Shown in pieces: positions 9,408-21,477 of a stretch of DNA of 64,000 nt. Position 1 is the first letter of the stretch, and each line of letters opens with the position of its first letter. Both the position numbers and the translations under genes were made by a program. Source of the DNA: Euleptes europaea (Eukaryota > Chordata > Lepidosauria > Squamata > Sphaerodactylidae); contig NC_079312.1 in NCBI RefSeq assembly GCF_029931775.1, positions 12,655,821 through 12,719,820 on the forward strand. The letters run 5' to 3'. A model generated the notes under the pieces. The model did no database searches and was not told where the DNA came from. It saw only the letters and a program-made list of their open reading frames with translations.

Positions 9408-10350
9408 ATTCATCACCACCTTTCTAAAATGTCCACCACTTTTTCGCAGGAAATACTTTCCCAACAAGTTTGTATTTTTTTGTCCTCCAGGAAAAATTTG
9501 GAGGAAATTCCTGAAGAAGGAATTGATACTTTGAAATTTTTGCACAACTCCTTGAGCAACCTGAGCTGTAACCCATTAACCTATCAGAAAACAACGACGT
9601 GGTGTCCTCGAGGAGGAAGGTGATGAACACCCCACAACAATAGCTGGCATAACTGGGAATTCACCACCAGATGACAATGACCAATGACAGGCTTCCTGAC
9701 TGCATTTCCCCAAACACAGGAATGGCGAAGATGAGACCACAAAATATTCATCTGGATGAACAAAATGGCAATCTCATGAGCCTGGCTGTCTGAGATGTTG
9801 ATCAACACGATGGCTGTCAACATGTAGAATGGTTGACCACCTCTGGCATTCATCCTGTGCCTGCCTTTCGCTCCTTCCTGTTTCTAAAGCTTTCCTTGCC
9901 ATCTCTGTCAGCTATGAACCTCTTCTTCCCTTACACCTGTGTAACCAGAACCCCATTTTGATCCTGAATCCAGGACCCATAAAGGGGAGAGAGGCTTCCA
10001 CTGATCCTCTCTTCTTTTTCATTATACATAGAAGAATCATAGAGTTGGAAGGGACCACCAGGGTCATCTAGTCCAACCCTCTGCACAATGCAGGAAATCC
10101 CAAACTACCTCCCCCCCACACACACAACCCCAGTGACCCATACTCGATGCCAAGAAGTTGGCCAAGGTGCCCTCCTTCTCATTATCTGCCTAAGGTCATA
10201 GAATCAGCTTTAACTCTGCTTCAATGGAAAGAAAACATCCCCTCCTTCAACTGCACTGACTATTTACTTGTCCACTGTGAAGGTGAGCAGAATGCCACTT
10301 CCCCCTGTGTCATTATTTATCCCCATTAAACCATGTTTGCTTGCATCATA
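9408..10350 (+). pseudogene. second copy of the small two-exon gene, diverged
   Basis: The acceptor CATTACAG, 21-nt leader, ATG (9429) and 3' region all align with 4285-5775. Examples are GACAGGCTTCC, CTGGATGAACAAAATGGC, GTAACCAGAACC and CCATTAAACCATG. The open frame at 9429-9623 reads MSTTFSQEILSQQVCIFLSS and then unrelated sequence for 64 codons. The stop homologous to that of the first copy (CAATGA, 9685) is in another frame, so at least one frameshift separates them. A CR1 lies in the 3' part. No exon 1 or promoter was found. It is probably a pseudogene, though a short novel frame cannot be excluded. Confidence 0.5.
10029..10210 (-). mobile_element. CR1 3' end inserted in the second small-gene copy
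   Basis: Reverse CR1 3' end (GAATCATAGAGTTGGAAGGG ... CTAAGGTCATAGAATCAGC). It is absent at the matching place near 5640 in the first copy, so it postdates the duplication. Confidence 0.85.
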
Positions 10351-10582
10351 ATCTCTCTTGTGCTTTTGGTTTTCTTCTTGTTCATCCAGGATTAGCAATG
10401 ATGGGCATTCTGACAGAATGGATGGCCTGTACTCCATAGACAGTGAATTGCACGTCACAATCCTACATGAGGGTCGCTATTCTTTTAAGGGGAATTTTGT
10501 AGCACCTCACAGAAATGCTTGAAACTAGAAGTGTAAAAAATGCACAGGGTGAGAGTGCTGCCTTCTAGAGAAGTAGATGATG

Positions 10583-11145
10583 GGGGGGAGGTAAAGGTCC
10601 CGTGTGCAAGCACCGGGTCATTCCTGACCCATGGGGTGACGTCACATCCCGACATTTCCTAGGCAGACTTTGTTTACGGGGTGGTTTGCCATTGCCTTCC
10701 CCAGTCATCTTCTCTTTACCCCCAGCAAGCTGGGTCCTCATTTGACCGACCTCGGAAGGATGGAAGTCTGAGTCAACCTTGAGCCGGCTACCTGATGTCA
10801 GGCCTTTCGCCTTTTAGCTGGAATAAGGCTCTTGACATGAGTTAGGCCAGGTTCTGGCTACATGTCGAGACCTTGGTTCTCATGCCTGTAAAACGCCTTA
10901 AAACATGTAACTGGTCTGTGTTTGCCATTACCAGCCTCACCTGCCTGTAGGCAGTCAGTTCTTTAATCTGTTTTTTTGCTCCTAATAAAGTATTACGGCT
11001 TCAGATCTACCTGTCTGGATGAGTTTGCTTATGGGATGCTAGGGACAGACGCCTGATCCTGACACCTGAAACCAACCTCCGTTGGGATCGAACTCAGGTC
11101 GTGATCAGGGCACCCATAAAAAGGATAGTTGTCCATTACGCGACT
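10583..11145 (-). mobile_element. CCCCGTGGCGCAG-type SINE interrupted by a solo LTR
   Basis: It starts with the reversed tail GTAAAGGTCCCGTGTGC. The SINE body continues to GAGCCGGCTACCTGA, is broken by the LTR, and resumes CCTGAAACCAACCTCC with the tRNA-like head to about 11145. Confidence 0.85.
10796..11064 (+). mobile_element. solo LTR (fossil), 269 bp
   Basis: The termini TGTCAGG and CCTGACA are perfect 7-bp inverted repeats, flanked by the 5-bp duplication CCTGA (10791-10795, 11065-11069) inside a SINE. It contains CTCCTAATAAAG as a polyadenylation signal, so it reads on the plus strand. A partial second copy lies at 7691-8297. Confidence 0.85.
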
Positions 11146-11379
11146 CCAGCTCACTCTGCTCACCAACCCCTTAGCTCACTGCGCTCGCCATGTTTAACAG
11201 GAGTTTGAATACAGAATGACCAGTTCTGCCTCCTGCCGAAAGAGCTGCAGGAATATCGGATGAAGTAACAAGCAAGAGTGATTATCATTTTCTCTGAATT
11301 TTTTTTTTTTTGCCAAAATTAGATGCATAAAAAATGCCATATTCCCTTTCTCCCCAACGGGGACACAAAATGACTTACA

Positions 11380-11530
11380 TTGTTCTCCTCCACTCCATTT
11401 CAAGTTCACAACAAATCTTTGAGGTAGGTCTGGCTGAGAGAATGTGACTGGGCCAAAGTCAGCCAGCGATCTTCCATGGCAAATTTGAACCCGAATCTCC
11501 GAGATCCTAGTCTGAAATTCCAACCACTAC
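11380..11530 (-). mobile_element. MIR/CORE-like SINE fragment
   Basis: Reversed CORE-type segment (TTTGAGGTAGGTCTGGCTGAG, in part, then GACTGGGCCAAAGTCA) and a tRNA-like head remnant (AATTTGAACCCGAATCTCC). It is old and diverged. Confidence 0.55.
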
Positions 11531-12850
11531 CCTAAACAACGTTTCACAGGTCAGAGAAGTGGCGAAACTCCCTGTATTTATTCACGGAGGGGATATTTTC
11601 CACCCTCTGTGCTGCCAGCACTTTCTTGGTTTCTTGTGAGTAAACCTTTGCTGCTATTGCAAAAAGCAGAGCGATACTGTGGAGCTAATGTGCTCCAGGA
11701 TGGTCCGACTCCCAGCCCTTATTGCACTGCATCTCCCACTGTCATCTGATTCCTGAAGCTGGTGGCCAATTTTGAGGCTCCTACCTTGATTTTCAAAGGA
11801 GTTACATGCCTGCCACCAAGAGGCAACCTTCCCTTCCCTTGGAAACATCATGGAAGAAGCGCTATTTGAGACATCCGGTGTCCGCTGCTTGCTTGGCGGT
11901 CGTTATCCGTTTGTGCTCTGTCAAGGAGCTTTATTTAATTATTTTTTTAAAAAAACTTTTTTATTTTAATTTTGTTTTGGCAAATGAAATTTTAAAGGGT
12001 TTTAAGGAATGAGTATTTAACCGTAGGGGGAAGGTACTGCTTGAGTAAGCATTAGCCATTTCTTTACAAACCAGATTGGGAGCTCAGCTTGAAATTAGCT
12101 GTTACGATCTGCCTTAGAACCCTTTTCCTCCTCCCTCCTCCTCCTTATAGGGCTTGGTAAAATGACACAAAGACGATGGTAGGGAAATTCTGAGATAATT
12201 GCTGTCTGCTCTGCTCTATATTTAACTTGAGTAAGCAGTATTTTATCTAGTTTTATGTAGTTTATTGCTTGTTTTACCATCCTTTTGTTTTACCCTGATA
12301 TGTTGGTATTCTGTTATTTCACTTATTCAGTTATTTGCCCGTGTCCATATTGATAAGGATTTCAATTACTTTCCAGGCAGACTTTAACTCTCCCACTAAG
12401 GATTAAAATTAAAGGTTGTAAGCCCTTAGTATTGTAGTATTAGAGAGAGAGTTGGAAGAGAGAGTTTTCTCTCATATGTATTTTGCTTTTGTTTTTTTAT
12501 TTTGTTTTATTTCTTTATTTAAAAGGATAATGCATCTAAATATTTAACTAGACAATTTTATTATATTTTAATAGCCATAATATACTTAGTTGTATAGGGG
12601 ATTTGAAATTATATGAAAGGTTAGAATTTTACTATGAATTGTAAGCACAATTGTCCTCTTGATGATCTTACACACACACCCTCCTAAACAAAGTGGGGCA
12701 GCAGACCTCCTTCGATTCAACTATGTTCTTGATAACCATTCCAAAGATTTACAATCAGCTCCAGATTGATTTTCTTTGCAAAGGGATATCAATAATGCCC
12801 ACAATTCTCTAACTGGCCTCTCAATTAAGGAGGAAGCTAGATCACAGTGA
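11531..12850. other. unassigned, partly LINE-like sequence
   Basis: The stretch is AT-rich from 11930 on. It may include the 5' region of the LINE whose ORF-like segments follow, but no diagnostic motif was seen. Confidence 0.25.
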
Positions 12851-12851
12851 A

Positions 12852-13115
12852 TTGCAAAATCTCTTTCAACAACTTGATACAGCAAAAAACTGTGACTCAA
12901 TATTGAGTTTGCTGGGATCACAATCTCTTCTTATTGCAGATTCTTTAAATAAAATCTATGAAAAAATAGACCAACTATCAATTCAAGAATCAAATAGCAT
13001 CTTTATGAAGAAGAAGGAGAAAGCCCAGAATACTATTAAAGAACCTCCCTCTGTGCCTGATTCTTGCCATATTGTGCTAGACATTCATCACTTCAGAAGG
13101 GAAATGGTTAGCTGA
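12852..13115 (+). pseudogene. possible LINE ORF1 fragment
   Basis: An 87-codon frame with a coiled-coil-like stretch (LNKIYEKIDQLSIQE) lies ahead of endonuclease and RT-like sequence in the same direction. It has no specific motif, so the call rests on position. Confidence 0.25.
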
Positions 13116-13390
13116 AATAATAAATGGCTTACAAAGCAACATTTAGCATGCCTCCTAAACTTGCATCCAATTTCAATTGATTTAAAATACTATGACCACT
13201 TATCCAGAAACCTCCACTACTTTTTCCTTTTATCCCTTAGAAGCTCCTTGATCAATTGATCTTGAGAAGCATATATCTAATGTTGGAGGGATATAAGGAC
13301 TGAAACAAATCTTGCCACTGACAATGTAGCCTTGGGGTCCCTATCGCTTAGTAAAAAAGGCATTATGTCAGTCACAGAGGCATTGGATTT

Positions 13391-14210
13391 CTATGTTAAA
13401 AGGGGGGAAATATAGTGCAATCGAAGTTCCTCGTAAAAGCAGCCTTCCAAAAGGGCATGAGCTAATGAGTCACTAGAGCCAGAAGAGCAAGGGCAGATCC
13501 TGTCTGAGTATGGTATATTCAGAATTCTGCCCTGCATTACCATAGAAGGGTTAGCATTCAATCTAGCCAAGCAAAAAGCTCTACAAAGACGAGGAGTTGT
13601 CAGATAATAAGTATAGGCAGGCAGACCACGTGGAGGGGGTATTCCGAAGAACTGGGATGAACAGACGCGACGAGCACAAAAAGTAGTGCTGTTATAATCG
13701 AGCTCTTTAATGCGCTTTTTAATTTTGGTAAAAGCTTGTTTTCCCAAGATCTAATAACATATCCTGCAAGAAGCCCAACAACAACAGTTTCTCATCTAAG
13801 ATTTTTTGCCATGAGGATTGAAAAGGGTCATGCTTCAGAGAAGCTAGGAACCCCTCAGCGCTAAAGCTCAGTTTAAGGTGTAGTTTAAAGGAGGCCAACC
13901 ACGCCCTAGCTTCAAGTGACATTTGGCCAAACTCGGAACGAAGAGTAACGCCAGCAACACATCGTGGGGCATTTAGGAGTTATCGTAAGAACTGGAGCAG
14001 TGGACGATCTATAGATTCATTGATGACTGTTATCCAGATGGCAACACCAAAGAGGATAATTGGGGTAATTTTCAGATTAAAGACCTGAATAGCCCCTGGA
14101 ATATATTTGCCACCTTTGGTGTGAAAAAAGTTGACAATAGCACCAACCCCAGGTTTAATTTTGTTGGACACTGCTTTTTGATGGGCATTCCAATTTAGGT
14201 TATGGGAAAA
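13391..14210 (-). mobile_element. LINE C-terminal fragment (Vingi-like)
   Basis: The minus-strand frame 13391-13747 carries a Cys/His tail motif (CPCSSGSSDSLAHALLEGC) like the C-terminal knuckle of I/Vingi-type LINEs. Further broken frames extend to 14171 (ITPIILFGVAIW). It is opposite in direction to the flanking endonuclease part, so it is a separate insertion or an inversion. Confidence 0.5.
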
Positions 14211-14759
14211 CCTCCACTACTGTAAGAATAATGCTTTTATTTCATCTTTAATTTTATCAAATCGGAAATGACTATATAGCCAATGACTATCCTCGGCACC
14301 GTTTTAAAACTTTCGTAGTCACTCCTTTGTTCCCCACTAAATTTTCCTTGAAATCTTCTTCAAATATAGCAAAATTTTATATGTATCGGCAAAGAAACAG
14401 GTTTCAAAAGCTTCAGAAATGCCATTAATTGGTTTAACTGAACCAATATCACCCAACAATAGAATATAACCATACCCATGAATAAAGATAAAAGCAATAA
14501 TAAAGCACTAGGACTTACTATATCACAACCTAATAAAAATATTCATTTGAAAGAGTCAAATAAACAACCTATGAAGAAACTGGAAAGGGGGAAATTTTCC
14601 TCTTGCAAAAATTCAGAAGGAATTTTCCCATTCCTTGTGAAAAAATCTAGTCAGGATATTTCGTTATCCTACCCACTAGCATAAATTCCCCTCAAACCCA
14701 AAGTTCAAATACAATCTGTTAACCCTAGTGTTACCTTTTCAGCTGGCCCAACTGAAAAT

Positions 14760-16330
14760 TATATATCTGGAAGTCAATGACAATATCCCCATAATAATAT
14801 AAGAGTAGTAAGCTGGAATATGGCTGGTTGGAAAACCAAACACTCTTTCCCTGAGGTTATCTCTTTCTTGTCTACATTTGATATTCCATTCTTACAGGAG
14901 ACTTAGTCAAGTAATCCCATGGATTTTCCAGGATGTATTATTTACTCAAGAGAGACCCAAAAGAGTGTGAAAAGGGGGAAGCCAAGAGGTGGGCTTGCTT
15001 GCCTCATATCATCTGCCCTTAATATTCACAATTTGGAAGTAGTCGTATCATCTGATTTGATATAACTGGCTGATTTTGACGCTGTAATAACATCTATATG
15101 TATCCCCTCTACCCAACATAAATATACATTGTCCTCTTATTGGGCCTCTCTACTGACAGTCTGTCATAATTTGACCTCTCAGTACCTTCCCAATTTTGAT
15201 TGCAGGTGATCTTAATGTCAGAATTGGTCAAGATGATGAGCAGTTGATTAAAAAGTGGTCAGGGGATGAAACTGATGAATTTATTCCCCTTGATCTATAC
15301 AACAGATATTCAAACGTTAAGATAGTTAATGCTGCATGTCTTAAATTATTCGATATTTCTATCCACGGGGGGTTGGTTATTCTGAACTGACAAAAAAGAG
15401 TTGATGGAGAAGGAGACTTTACCTTTTCCAGACATAGGGGGGCAAGCTTGATTGATTATTTTATTATAGCTGCAGATTATCTAGATTCAGTTGGAAAAGT
15501 CAAAGTGGAGGATTATATGGGAGGGGCTCATCTCCCAATTTCCCTTAACCGACCATTTACATGACAAATATTTGAACAAACTGAATGATAAACAAACATC
15601 TGTGTATTGAATTTGATGGTCTCCAATTATTGAGGAGGCAGTAATGAACCAGTTTAATTCCCAAGAGTTCCAGGAGAGAGAAAGAAAAAATTGTATATGA
15701 TTATATTATATATCTGTACTCTCTATTCAAAGTTTTTGAACCTGTATATGTCAAGCCCTATCAAAACATCTCATAAATAAAAAGATCTAATAGTTGGTTT
15801 GACAGAGAGTGCAAACTTTTCTAGAAAGCAATGCATTGCAAACACCATGAATTTAAAAGGAATAACACGTTAGGAGTTCTTAGGGATTTGCTGAGCCTCA
15901 AAAGTTGATACAGAACTACACTAAATAAGAAAAAAAAGAGAGGAAGTGTATAAGATGTGGGGCCTCTTGATTTATGCAACTAATAAAACCGATTCCAATT
16001 TGTTTGGGCCATTGACTTCCAGAAATCTGAACAGCAGACCCTTTTCTCCATGCTGTATTGCCACATCTGAATGGATACTATTTTTAAGATTTTTTTTTTG
16101 GTCTGGAGACAATACTCTATGTGTATTGACTCTGACTGACCTCCCTTTTTGGCCTGCTGTCACTAAGCAACAAGCCATCTGTATGATCAAGCGTTTGTGA
16201 CCAGGGAAGGCACCAGGCTTAGACTTAGTACCTAATAACTTATTTAAGATAAACCCAATGCTGGTCATATTTTCAACTGAGAAGGATGGCCTTATCTGCA
16301 AATTAAATCAAGACCAGTTCTGCTACACAA
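14760..16330 (+). mobile_element. degenerate LINE: endonuclease and start of RT (Vingi-like)
   Basis: Plus-strand pieces show an AP-endonuclease order: WNMAGWKTKHSF, FLQET, IAGDLNVRIG (15199), LFDISIHGGLVILN, then GASLIDYFI. RT leader sequence PGKAPGLDLVPNNLFK follows near 16200. Many stops break it and the RT core is absent. The clade call is from pattern memory and is tentative. Confidence 0.55.
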
Positions 16331-17059
16331 GAAATTATCACATCTAGGCATATCTAAGACTGCCTTATTAAGTATGGGAAAAAGAGAATCATATTAACCA
16401 TCAAGAATTTTATATATATATAAAATAGATTATCTTTCTAGCTTTTTAAGTTTATTATAAAGTGCTAATAAATGCATTTTAGTAATGATTGTTTATTATT
16501 TGTGGTTAGCTAGTTCATCAGATTTACCATATTGTGACTTTGAGGAAGGAAATTTAAATGTTGAGAAGTTATCTTGAGATTGCATATTATTATCTTTTCC
16601 TATGTCATCTGTTCTTCTGACAAGAGATTAAGATTAAGGATAAATGCTTGTTGGGAAGAAATTTTGTCTGATTTGAATAATTTATGTCTTTGATGCTGGA
16701 GAATGCTTTAATATTCTCATAACAATGTTTTAATGTTCTCATAACAACTGGACCCTGGAAGGGTATAAAACGGGATATGAAATTGTAAGAGATTGAAGAC
16801 TCTTGAGCAGACATTCTGTCTGCAAGAGAGTTTTCCAGTATGGTATGCTACATGTAATGGGGTATGTAACTCTGATTTTTTAAATTCTGTATTCAGATCT
16901 GTTAGAATTGTTTCTGTAATCTAACTTGCATACATTTCATATATCCTATTATAGTTTTCTGTTTTACAATTGTACATTAATAATTTTGAAGCATTAACAA
17001 TAAACAGAATTCTAATACAATTCAAAGTTGTATCTTTACCGGAGGGGGTAGCATTTAAC
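16331..17059. other. unassigned AT-rich sequence
   Basis: Very AT-rich, with no coding frame over 70 codons that looks real. It includes a 20-bp internal repeat around 16705-16745 (CTCATAACAA twice). It ends at the L1 target site. Confidence 0.3.
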
Positions 17060-17391
17060 AAGATAACATATCTTTTTTTTTTTTTAATATAATTTTTATT
17101 TATATAATTGAAGGGGTACAGGGGGGAAAAAGGGAAGGGATAAGCGTTGTAAATATAAAAACAGTAAATATAGATATTATATAAAAAGTAAGCTCAGTAA
17201 TATATTGTAAATTGTATATTATAAAACATTTTCTATGCCAATGATAGTAATAATGATAAAGAGAAGAAATGTAATACTGTGTGTCATTAGATTACTCTAT
17301 ATATAATACTATTCTATAGTGTCAGAGTTTATTAGCGTAACAACTATTTGAAACAGAGTTCTATAATACAGTGCCAGCATATTACAATTAA

Positions 17392-18939
17392 TTAGTTGCA
17401 AGTCATATAAGTATAAAATAGCGCCCACTTATCGTCAAATTGCTCTGTAGATTCGCTGGATTTTGAATTTATCTCGTGAGTCATCTTAGCCATGCTGGCA
17501 TATTCCAACAATTTTTCTTTCCAAGTTTCTATTTCGGGAATGTAATTTTGTTTCCAAGTTCTTGCCAAAACCGTTCTAGCTGCGGTTGTTGCATACTTAA
17601 AAACATCATGATATTTTAAAGGCAAGTTCTGTGGCGTTATGCTGAGTAAATAGAATTTTGGGTCAAATGTAAGCTTGATATTTAACATCAACTGCAATTC
17701 TTGATGAATTCTTTTCCAATATGTTTGTATCTTTGAACATGTCCACCAAACATGAAAATAGGAACCGTCCGTGTCCTGACATTTCCAGCAGGCGCCCCTT
17801 TTGCCAGTTTTGCCAGGAGTGATCATCTGGGAAAGCATATTAGGAGTCAGATACCATCTATAAAATGTTTTATACCAGTTTTCTTTCACTTCTTGCGACA
17901 CAGTATATTTCAGTTCAAGAGTACAGAGTTTTTCCCATATATCCATGTTAATCATTTCTCCGAAATTTTGCATCCATTTTATCATATTAGTTTTCACTTG
18001 TTCCTCTTCTGTTTCATATTTCAAAAGAAGTCTATAGATTTTACCTAATAAATGTGAATCATCTTTAGATATTATCTGCTCAAATTCTGTTAGTTCACGA
18101 AATGGCTGAGGATAAAAACAGTCTTTTTGTAAATTGGACCTCAGTTGTAGATAGGTCAGCCAATTCAGTTTTTGGAATTTTTCTTGGAGTTTGGTCAGAG
18201 TCTTAATTTCTCCGGTAGGCTCTATCATTTGATTGTAGGTAAAAAGGACACCTGGTTTTAGTTTGACGTTATCATGGTAAGCCTCAACTGGGGACATTAT
18301 AGATGGTGGAGAAGGACTTATTCTCTTTTGATATTTTTTCCATATTTTCATAAGCGCTATTTTGATATCGCAATCTTCTGGTATTTTATCCTTTTGAATT
18401 TTTGTTGTAGAGTCCCACAAGACTTTGTGGAAACCTTGCCTAAGATCCGCTCGTTCTAAAATGACATGCCTAGCATCGGGGTATTTTATCCATTCTGTGA
18501 TCCAAGTTAGACAAGCAGCATGATAATATAATTTGAGATTAGGTAACGCCAGTCCTCCTCTTTTCTTTTCGTCTTGTAGCACCTTAAATCTGATTCTAGG
18601 TTTTTTCCCATTCCAAACAAATCGGTTGATTTGTTTTTGCCAACTTTCTATTGTTCTGTCTGGAATATCAATCGGCAAAAATTGAAATAAAAAATTTAGT
18701 CTAGGAAGTACGTTCATCTTTATCGCCGAGATCCTTCCCAGCCATGAAATGTTCATTTTAGACCATAAAGTCAAGTCCCTTTCGATTTTCCCCCAGATTT
18801 TCAAATAGTTTGACCTTAGAAGAGTCTTATTTTGGGGAGATATGTGTACACCTAAGTATTTGACAGAGTCTTTAACAATTTGACATCCAAAGGCTTCTTT
18901 AATATACTTGTCTTCGTCTGTTGTGGTGTTGAAGGTCAT
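17392..18939 (-). pseudogene. L1 ORF2 fragment: C-terminal part
   Basis: A 515-codon frame beginning where the RT frame breaks. It contains VKYLGVHISP, SWLGRISAIKMNVLPR, RGGLALPNLKLYYHA and the Cys/His segment CWKCQDTDGSYFHVWWTCSK, all in the order found in L1 proteins. The stop is at 17392-17394. No promoter belongs to it. Confidence 0.9.
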
Positions 18940-20440
18940 AATTCGTCTTTGTCTTGTTCAGTTTATAGCCAGAGTATTTTGCGTATTCCATAATGTGGTT
19001 GTAAACCTGTGGTATTGTTTGTCTGGGGTTTTGACAGATTAAAACAACATCATCTGCGTAGCTTTTAATTTTATGTTCTTCATTTGCTATTGTGAAGCCT
19101 TGAATCTTTGGATCATTTCTTATGTAGTTCGAAAGAACTTCCATTGATAAGTCAAAGAGAAGTGGAGATAATGGACAACCTTGCCTTGTTCCTTTCATGA
19201 TAGCGAATTCTGATGACAGTGAACCATTAATCAAAAGACGTGCTTTCTGAGCAGAATAAATTGCGCTAAAAATCGTTAAAAGAGTGTTTCCACAGTTCAT
19301 TTGTTGTAACGTTTTGGAAATGAAATGCCAAGAGACATTATCAAAGGCTTTCTCTGCATCTAAGAAAATCATTGCAGTCTTCAGTGATTTTGACTTTGTG
19401 TATTTAATTGCGCTGAGGATCAGCCGTACATTATCTCTCATAAGTCTCTTCGGGATAAAGCCAGTTTGGTCTGGATGTACCAATTTACCAATAAATTTTT
19501 GAAACCTTTTGGTAATTATAGAAACAAAAATTTTGTAGTCTATGTTTAACAATGAAATTGGTCTATAAGCTTGTGGGAGATGTTGATCTGTACCTTCTTT
19601 TGGAATCAAAGAAATGTGTGCCTCTTGCCAAGACGAGGGAATCTTTCCGTATTGAAGTACTTCACTATAAAGAGAAAGTAAGACCGGAGTCAATTGTTGT
19701 TCTAACAGCTTGTAAAATTGTGGTGTTATACCGTCTGGGCCGGGCGCCTTGTCTAATTTTAGGTTACGAATAGCATCCACAATTTCTTGTGTTGTTATCT
19801 TTTGATTAAGACTCTCTTGGTCTTCTTTTGATAACTTGGGTAATTGTGCATCTGATAAATAGGTTTCTAGTTCAGCTTCATTCAAATCATCCTTCGCATA
19901 CAGTTGCTTATAATAATCCACAAATATTCTTTCAATTTCTTCTTGTTTGTTATAAATTTTTCCGTTAACTTTAGCGCCAATTATCTTTCTTGCCTTCTCT
20001 TGTTGTCGAAGTTGATTAGCTAAAAAACGACCAGGTTTGTTTGCTCTTTCAAAAAGTCTTTGCTTGGAATATCTGATTTTTGTTTGGATTTCCTCTGTTT
20101 CTAGCACCTCAATTTGATGTTTGGTCATCTTGATAGCATGTAGGGTATTTTTGTCTGGCGTAATTTGAGCTTTTTTTTCCAATTTTCTTAGTTGATCTTG
20201 GAGATCTTTGAATTTTTTCTGTTTGTCTTTTTTAATTTTGGAGTTCAAGGCAATCATTTTCCCTCTGATAAAAGCTTTACTTGCATCCCATATAACAAAA
20301 TCCGACATTCCTGCGGTCTTATTTAGTATGAAAAATTCCTCCACATCTCGTTTACATTGTTCGAGTATTTGTTTTCTGCGCAGTATTTGGTCATTTAAAC
20401 GCCATCTTCTAATCCCTAGTCTGCCTTTTAACAGAGTCAA
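18899..20440 (-). pseudogene. L1 ORF2 fragment: reverse transcriptase
   Basis: A 513-codon open frame. Ordered RT motifs are visible: LDKAPGPDGITPQFYK, AYRPISLLNIDYKI, DQTGFIPKRL, FLDAEKAFDNVSW, TRQGCPLSPLLF and SYADDVVLI with the catalytic YADD. The LKKxxKxxL-like linker after the endonuclease (WDASKAFIRGKMIALNS) is typical of L1. The frame is continued by 17392-18939 after a single frameshift near 18900-18940. The endonuclease domain is lost, so it cannot act on its own. Confidence 0.9.
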
Positions 20441-20498
20441 TTCAATCGGATTGTGATCTGACAGTATTCTAGGTGCAATCTAAGATAACATATCTTTT

Positions 20499-20865
20499 AG
20501 TGAGCAGAAACATCATGGGAGGGGGGACATTTGAAGTTAACCTGGGCAAGGGTGTTCCAGTGCCCTTCATTTGGGGGACTGAAACCCCCATGATCAACCT
20601 GAAGATTCTGGCCAATGGTGAGACTCCTGGAGTTATTTTCTGATGAGTTATGCCTGGCACAGAGACAGGCAAAATATGTGTGTGTGTGTGTGGTAGAGGG
20701 GTGTCTGTGATTTGTGTGAACCAATATGTTCCAGTTCCCTTCATGTTTTGCACTGCAACTATCACAATCATATCTCAAGACAGTTGCCAACTTGTAGTAA
20801 CTAGTGGAGTAACGCCTGCCACAGATGAATGGCATGGTGGGTCATTTTATTATTTTAGACTAGAG
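20499..20865. other. unassigned sequence
   Basis: Continues the L1 target region and contains a short (GT)n run near 20682. A related phrase (CCAGTGCCCTTCATTTGGGG / CCAGTTCCCTTCATG) recurs inside, suggesting an old internal duplication. No gene was seen. Confidence 0.25.
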
Positions 20866-21150
20866 CAGTGGTTCCCAACCTTTTTTTGACCAGGGACCAC
20901 TAGGACTTTTTTGTTCAGTGCAGGGACCCCAAGGTTCAAAATAAAAATTCAGAGAATTTGAAAATAAACTTTAATCATAACTGTTAGTTAAACATTAAAC
21001 TTAGAATAATATTTGAATGTATATTTTTATAATAGAGAACTTTTAATTGAAAATATTAATTTATTATGGGTTTATAACTTTGTTTTGCAGACCTTAATTT
21101 AGTTCTCGCGGACCCCTGGGGGTCCACGGACCCCTGGTTGGGAACCAGTG
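20866..21150. mobile_element. hAT non-autonomous element, 285 bp
   Basis: The termini CAGTGGTTCCCAACC and GGTTGGGAACCAGTG are flanked by GACTAGAG (20858-20865, 21151-21158), the 8-bp duplication expected for hAT. The interior is AT-rich and non-coding. Confidence 0.9.
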
Positions 21151-21477
21151 GACTAGAGGCATGCCCCCTCTATTCAATCATGATATTTAGCAGTAGATGG
21201 AATGCTGAGTTAGCCGCTATGCCTGGAGTTAAGCATCCTCTAGGTGGGGCCTTGGGACCTCATGGAATTACAACTGACCTTCATACAACACAGATCAGAT
21301 GTGGTTGTAGATTTGGGCGTAGTCTTCTGTTGAGCTTTAATCAGGAGAGCTTGGAGTTGCTCAAAACTCTCGATGATATTCGTTTGCTCCTCCAAAGGGA
21401 AAGCCTCAAAGTCGCGAGAGAGACGCACATTCGCACCCCTTTTCTATTTCCGGTTACCGGCATCCCGAAAAGACGCA

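Larger units (their letters stand above)
17077..20481 (-). mobile_element. L1 LINE, 5'-truncated, with 17-bp target duplication
   Basis: AAGATAACATATCTTTT is repeated at 17060-17076 and 20482-20498. The minus-strand 3' end is the T run at 17077-17085, the poly(A) tail. The element spans the end of ORF2 endonuclease (LSDHNPIEL near 20450), RT, C-terminal domain and about 310 bp of 3' UTR. The 5' truncation falls just at the endonuclease SDH motif. Only one frame break is seen in about 1,000 codons, so it is a fairly young insertion. Confidence 0.95.
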
